Below, piece by piece: positions 58,746 through 64,000 of a DNA stretch of 64,000 nucleotides. Under the pieces are notes generated by a model, which was not told where the DNA came from, did no database searches, and worked only from the letters and a program-made list of their open reading frames with translations. Every line of letters begins with the position of its first letter. Position 1 is the stretch's first letter. The translations under genes were made by a program, and so were the position numbers. The DNA is from Epiperipatus broadwayi (lineage: Eukaryota > Onychophora > Udeonychophora > Euonychophora > Peripatidae), in NCBI GenBank assembly GCA_028023455.1, contig JAQFVV010000064.1:1773825-1837824 (forward strand), given 5' to 3'.

Positions 58746-59395
58746 CACACAAAACACCCGCAAAAATATTATTACCGTACTGAAAAATATAATGAATCTC
58801 AGAACACTCCCCGAAATAATGTTAGTCACCGTGTTACAGAACTGTAAACCAAATCGTTAATAGCAATCTTATGTAATCTTTTTAAAAATCAATTGGCATC
58901 TTAATACCATACCCACCAAAGATGTGTTAAATTATATATACTATTTATTTAATAAAAGAACATATGAGACCCATTAGCATGAATTTCAAGATATAATTAT
59001 CTACCGTTTGGTTGACCGCTCATGCACACACACATTAATGTATATAAATAATTTGCCATGTTATTAAACTGTTTTATTATCTAATTTGTTTGAGTAGTTA
59101 AAATTCCTGTTTCTCCACTTCACACCCATCCATATGCCTATTTAATGAAGTCATAATGTAGTTAGTAAATAAGTCTCATTGTCTTTTCCGCTTTGCTACT
59201 AGGCTGGATTTTAGAATAAATTTTCATGTGCCATCATTATATGATATTCATTAGGTATTTGATCTAGGGTTTAGGGAGTGGGTTCAAATCCAGGTTGGTC
59301 CCTGACCTAAATTTCAGGCTTGACTGGGTTTGAAGTATGTTTCATTGAGTTCCAGCTCATGTCAGATGGATCAACATGTTTTGACTGGTACAATA

Positions 59396-60718
59396 TATAT
59401 ACAAAATATAATACACACTATTTCACTATGGTGAAACACTTGATTATTTGAGGCTTTATACCTTCATGGGTAAATGTAGGATAAAATTATAGATTAATAT
59501 GCCTTATTAAAGCTTCACCTGATCGGGTTAATAGAAGTGAGTGTATACAATTTAGAGATTAAAGCATTAAAATCATAGTTATAATTATACATATCTCTAA
59601 GTAACTTATATTATTATGCAGTTTATTAATCTAATCAAGTGGTATACACAAACTTAGAATCATAAGAGTATTAGTAAACTCATTAATATTGATATATACA
59701 TAAAAATAGGAAGAATAGCTAATGCTATAGAGAAATATAAAATATAGAACTTAATGCATAGTCAGTGGTCTTGATGCATGATACATATGCAAATACATAT
59801 AAGAGGGTTGTGCATGAAGCTTTGTTTATGTATAAATTTGGACTGGCAGATTGCCATTTGTCCATGAAGGGTTCATCACAATAAGCATCATCACTAGACT
59901 GGGCCATAACCCCAGTAAACTCTGTGACTGCATGATTGAACAGCTATATCCCTAGGTGAGATTTCAATATCCACTCTAATGCAGGAACTTATGATTTGGG
60001 GACAATCTTAGGCATATGTACCCCAAGGAAAAGATTGACAAAGAATAATAATTATAAATTTATATATCTGCACCAGCAACATACATATAAAGTATACTAA
60101 TAGTAATAATTAATGATTGTTTGTTCTTAAAATTTAGCACATTATGGTATGGTTATACTTAATCTATTCCTAAGTCTTCATTTCAAAGAAGTCTACATAT
60201 TCATTGGCTTAAAGATTAAGGTGGATTATATAATTTAAAGGCAGTAACCACATACAATACTTATAATAACTTAATGGGTGGTGAATGCATGATGAAGGGA
60301 CTTTTAGAAAATAATCATACATGTTTAAAATATATCTATAGTTATAATTTCGTACACCCACCTACATATTCTACTTTAACTTAAATGAACAAATAAGTAT
60401 GAAATAACATAAATAGATAATTATGCATGGATTAATTATTATATGAACACACTGGGATACACCAAATCTATAATAATATATAGATACCAAAAGATAACAT
60501 CTGAGCTAGCAAGTAGAAAAGGGATTTTTACACAAAATAGTTGCCATGCATATGATTAACCCATATGGAGATGTAGTGGCTTGTTCATTATAGGGAAAAT
60601 GAGATTCACTCACTCGGTTGAAGGTTATCCAGGCATATTATCATAACAAAATATCATAAAGAAAATGATTTAATAAAATTCAAGAGCATGTATCCTAGCA
60701 TGAAGGTATAGTTTAAAG
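59396..60718. other. Non-coding, nothing recognised
   Basis: Moderately complex AT-rich sequence; a 60-codon minus frame at 59725-59907 is unsupported. No repeats recognised. Confidence 0.4.
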
Positions 60719-61164
60719 CAGGGGTCCCCAACCCTATGCCTGCGGGCACCATGGTGCCCACAGACCATTTTATGTGTGCCCGCCACTATCCGAACATGAT
60801 AAAAAATTATTTATCTGATACAAATAAATTTAATTTTTGAATTTTTTTTATGAATTATTGTATTATATTGTAATCAAATTGTAGGGCATACTATACTTTT
60901 ACAGCATAAAAATATAAATGTCAATTATATGTTAAAATATTTTTTTGTACATTATGTGTATTATTAACAATATCCAACTATAAATTTACATGTGATGTGA
61001 TGTAATGTGGCTTCTCCATAAACGAAGTCAAGAATATCTCAGCAATTACGTCCAGATAAAAAAATAAATGGTGCCCGCCATCTAGCTGAAAAAATAAATG
61101 GTGCCCGCCACCTGGCTGGTATTATGGAATATGCTTTTAAGTGCAAAAAGGTTGGGGACCCCTG
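60719..61164 (+). mobile_element. hAT-type MITE, copy 2, perfect 8-bp TSD
   Basis: Begins caggggtccccaaccctatg and ends aaggttggggacccctg. Both flanks carry gtttaaag (60711-60718 and 61165-61172), a perfect 8-bp hAT target duplication. The interior matches 1976-2362 in reverse orientation: gggcaccatggtgcccac, aacatgataaaaaattattt, acaatatccaactataaatt. It has about 60 bp of additional sequence (gtgatgtgatgtaatgtggc onward) and two copies of the aaataaatggtgcccgcca unit where copy 1 has three. No ORF. Confidence 0.95.
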
Positions 61165-61191
61165 GTTTAAAGAATAAATTACATAAGTTGG

Positions 61192-61194
<3 letters not shown>

Positions 61195-61252
<58 letters not shown>
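61195..61252. repeat. (TA)n microsatellite
   Basis: About 58 bp of TA, 30 bp beyond the hAT element. Confidence 0.95.
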
Positions 61253-61255
<3 letters not shown>

Positions 61256-64000
61256 CAGACACAATTACAGGTTACATTTTAATTTAAAATATATAAATAA
61301 AGTTGGTTACAAATTTAACTATAGCTTAGGTAAATTACAGAAAAACATTTTAAGAGGGAAAATTATCTTAGTTTATCAATGAAGTATTTTAGTGCACTTA
61401 ATGGGTTTGATCACAGTTACAAAATGTTCATAGGAGTCCATATCACTGAATAGCTAGCTTTCATTTATAATTGCATCATTACATTGACTTCAAGGGTGAC
61501 AGCACTATCTGGCATTGGCAACAGCATTTTGGTCTCTCTGGTGGCAGTGGCAGGTCATGGGCATCATAGTTGAAGGCATGCAGGTAGTATTGGACTGCAG
61601 GATGACCAGTCTTGTAGGAAACTAGAACCCTGCCTATCTCTACTCTGCCATTTTTGTTTCACATTCATAGAGTCAATGTTGACCAGCTCTTCACAATATT
61701 ATTATTACATATATTCTCCTCCAAATTCCCACTATAAATACTAACCAAGTAAGAAATTAATCTCCCATACTGGTTTACCTTGTGGTGAAATAATCCATTA
61801 GTATATTTTCTACTGCCACACCTGATGTTTTTATTATCTATTTTTAAACATCTAAAAGCTGCTGTGCTGCAAGCATATTTGCTTTTGTTATATTATTTCC
61901 AGGTATCCTGATTACTGTAATTCTTTTGTTACAATTTTTACCAACTAAGATTTAAAAAATATTATAAAGTGAATACTTCAAGACAGTCTGTTCTTCTATT
62001 GATAACATCTGCAACTTGTCAAAATTGTTATCATTTTCATTAGCTAATTACTTAAGCCATTAATGTATCCATGTGGGATTGCATTAGGAAACTACTATTG
62101 TTCACTTTCCCAACCCTCATTTCTTTTTAATAAACAAAATTTGTGGCGTGATCTTTTAAATATTTAAAATAAAGAACAAAATAATATTATTAAATATGTC
62201 TTAAAAAGAATATTGGAATATATATGTAGTATCGGCATACTTGACTTATTTGTTTTTACATATACCCACATGCAAACATACTTTCAAATTATAAATTAAA
62301 TTAATCAATTTACCATTTCTTTAGATTATTAACTTGCCTATCTATAATAACTGTATATATATCATAAATACTTCACATGTGGTTATATCTCGGCCAATTA
62401 AAACACAACACATATATTACAATAGGACTAGAGTTTAAACTAGAGTATGAGGATAGGTAAGAAACAAAGTAAGGTAAACTGAAGATTTACAGAGCAAGTC
62501 TTACTGTTTCAATACTACATATGTAAATGATGTAGTTATTGATTTATTTGGGATATAAATTATTTTAGACTGCTTAACTATTAAAAAATACCCCAAAATA
62601 ACTTGTAGAGATTACAACATGGTGTCAAATTCACTAATGAGTTTATTAAGACCTTCATTTCTGCCCTGCAGCCACGTATTCAGAAATTATTAACTATATT
62701 ATCATAAATGAATGGTTGCTAAATTCCATCGAGGAAGCAGATAGGCACAATAATAATGAGTTATCCTGAATCTGTTGATGAGATTTCAGTTGGGCATAAA
62801 AAGATCAAATCCCAGTTGAGTTTAATGTTGGATTTGAAAAATCATGTGTTTGGAAATCATAATAATTCCATTTTTATGCCATAATTTTTTTAATGTAGAT
62901 TTTTGGTTAAACATCTAAAGAGGACATCTTGATTTGAGACAAGTCTTAGGTGGTGAAAAATATCTTGAATATAGACATGTTTGATTAGTTTGACATCTTT
63001 CATACATATTCTGTGATATAAATTCTCTTCTGATAAATGGTAAGCGAATATGTAAAAAAACAGGAAGCCACTGCAAAAGAGTATAATTGAGTGTACCATT
63101 AGTATTTTTCATAGTAACATTTAATTGAATATCTCGAAGTTTAGAATGGAAGATCTTTCACCAAAAGTAGCTTAATATTGATCTGCTGAATACTACTGCT
63201 AAGAAATCTGACCACAAAATACATATATGCATATGTAAAGAAGAAAATGTATGTGAATTAAAAAAAAGCTTAAATGAACTAAATAATTTGTAATGAAAGA
63301 TGGAAAAAAGGAATAATATAATGATAAAATATTTGGGTATAATTGTTCTGAAGAACATTTAGATTATAACATTATAACCATTGAACAGAAGATTTTGCAT
63401 ATTCTGATTTTAAAGTTTCCTTGAAGAATAAAATAACTGGCTTAAGATGTTTTTAATTAGAAATGATAAATTATATGTAAGTGATAAAAATGAAAATATT
63501 ACACATTATGCACAGAATATGGTATCAGTAAGATATGATATTGAAATTAGAGGAGTGGTTTTTACACTTAGGTAGCATGATTAGAACTGAAAACAGTTAA
63601 TATATATATTACTAAAACAATAAAGCCAATTACTCAAGGCTTTAATAGCTTTATATATATATTTAAACACTCCATTATTCATAAGAGCAATGCTATTGGA
63701 CTTTAATTGATTTTTTTAATTATTTAATTACATACTTATTATAAATTGAAACACCAGTTCTCATTAAGAATAGTGCTACTGATTGTAAGATTAATAGAAT
63801 TTTTTGAATTAATTATATGTCAAACTTATGCCTTTTTTATTTTTTTTCTCCAAGCAAATTGCTGTTGTGTAAGCAACTTTAAAGAAATGACATTTTCACC
63901 CTCATGTTACACAAATTCAGGATTATATACCCTATTGTTATTATTGCCTTCATTGTAAATATAAACGCTGTTTCTGAAATTCTAGGAAAAAGCAATTGTG
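61253..64000. other. Long non-coding stretch to window end
   Basis: The segment 61490-61690 is less AT-biased but without a sustained frame. At about 63073 on the minus strand an acceptor-like ctcttttgcag precedes the frame WLPVFLHIRLPFIRREFISQ, faintly reminiscent of a BACK-domain segment of kelch-like proteins, but it does not continue plausibly. The frame at 63746-63958 is unsupported. Confidence 0.35.

Larger units (their letters stand above)
54357..59395 (+). repeat. 3-kb dispersed repeat, copy 2, split by a nested insertion
   Basis: Matches 5815-8870 from gaagcagtcaatcttagctt to gttttgactggtaca. The match breaks at ggctcatatatatatat (about 54550) and resumes at ataggagcaaacatactaac (56400), where copy 1 reads ggctcaaatatatacatagg continuously. 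About 1.85 kb of other elements (palindrome, LINE end, GIY-YIG block) therefore inserted into a (TA)n tract of this repeat. Two long (TA)n expansions (57862-57921 and 58664-58743) further lengthen this copy. Confidence 0.8.

Noticed and set aside
62890-63112. Minus-strand frames preceded by ctcttttgcag, with IRLPFIRREF resembling a kelch-like BACK domain
   Set aside because: The similarity covers under 20 residues, the frames do not continue plausibly, and no partner exons or kelch repeats are visible.

Overview
This is strongly AT-rich nuclear DNA from an animal, probably an invertebrate. Support comes from remnants of Penelope-like retroelements, an RTE-type LINE, a Ty3/gypsy element, non-autonomous hAT elements with 8-bp target duplications and tRNA-derived SINEs, plus long (TA)n/(CA)n microsatellites and GT-AG bounded exon candidates. 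Nothing looks bacterial or organellar: there are no operons and no rRNA. I cannot name the species.

Layout. 0-5 kb: small transposons (an 8-bp-TSD element at 1185-1465, a hAT MITE at 1976-2362), a tRNA-Gly-like sequence and a palindromic repeat. 5.8-8.9 kb: a 3-kb repeat whose second copy lies at 54.4-59.4 kb. 10.7-11.1 kb: one transposon nested in another. 11.35-14.15 kb: a gypsy gag-protease fragment between direct repeats of non-LTR sequence. 14.4-21.5 kb: LINE, SINE, Penelope and possible copia fragments, then a SINE-like element with 12-bp target duplications. 26.0-30.5 kb: the only candidate host gene, three short exons predicting 97 residues, with a second copy of that SINE-like element in intron 2. 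31.3-33.6 kb: a CpG-retaining, CCAAT-box-bearing block with two small unidentified ORFs. 34-37 kb: a SINE caught between inverted arms, an RTE reverse-transcriptase fragment and a very uniform 435-bp tandem array. 44.4-47.0 kb: a near full-length dead Penelope element. 47.1-49.6 kb: an LTR-like GC-richer block and a large palindrome. 54.4-59.4 kb: the second 3-kb repeat, split by a nest of a palindrome, a LINE end and a GIY-YIG ORF inside 130-bp inverted repeats. 60.7-61.2 kb: a second hAT MITE with a perfect target duplication.

Almost everything recognisable is mobile DNA. Non-autonomous elements (SINEs, MITEs) lie among decayed autonomous elements that encode the kinds of enzyme they would depend on. 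Several insertions abut (TA)n tracts, which suggests those tracts are favoured targets. The most unusual items are the 435-bp array built from one arm of a fold-back element, the inverted-repeat-bounded GIY-YIG ORF, and a fold-back SINE-like family with 11-12 bp target duplications. All identifications were made by eye from the sequence and from family motifs; no database search was run.
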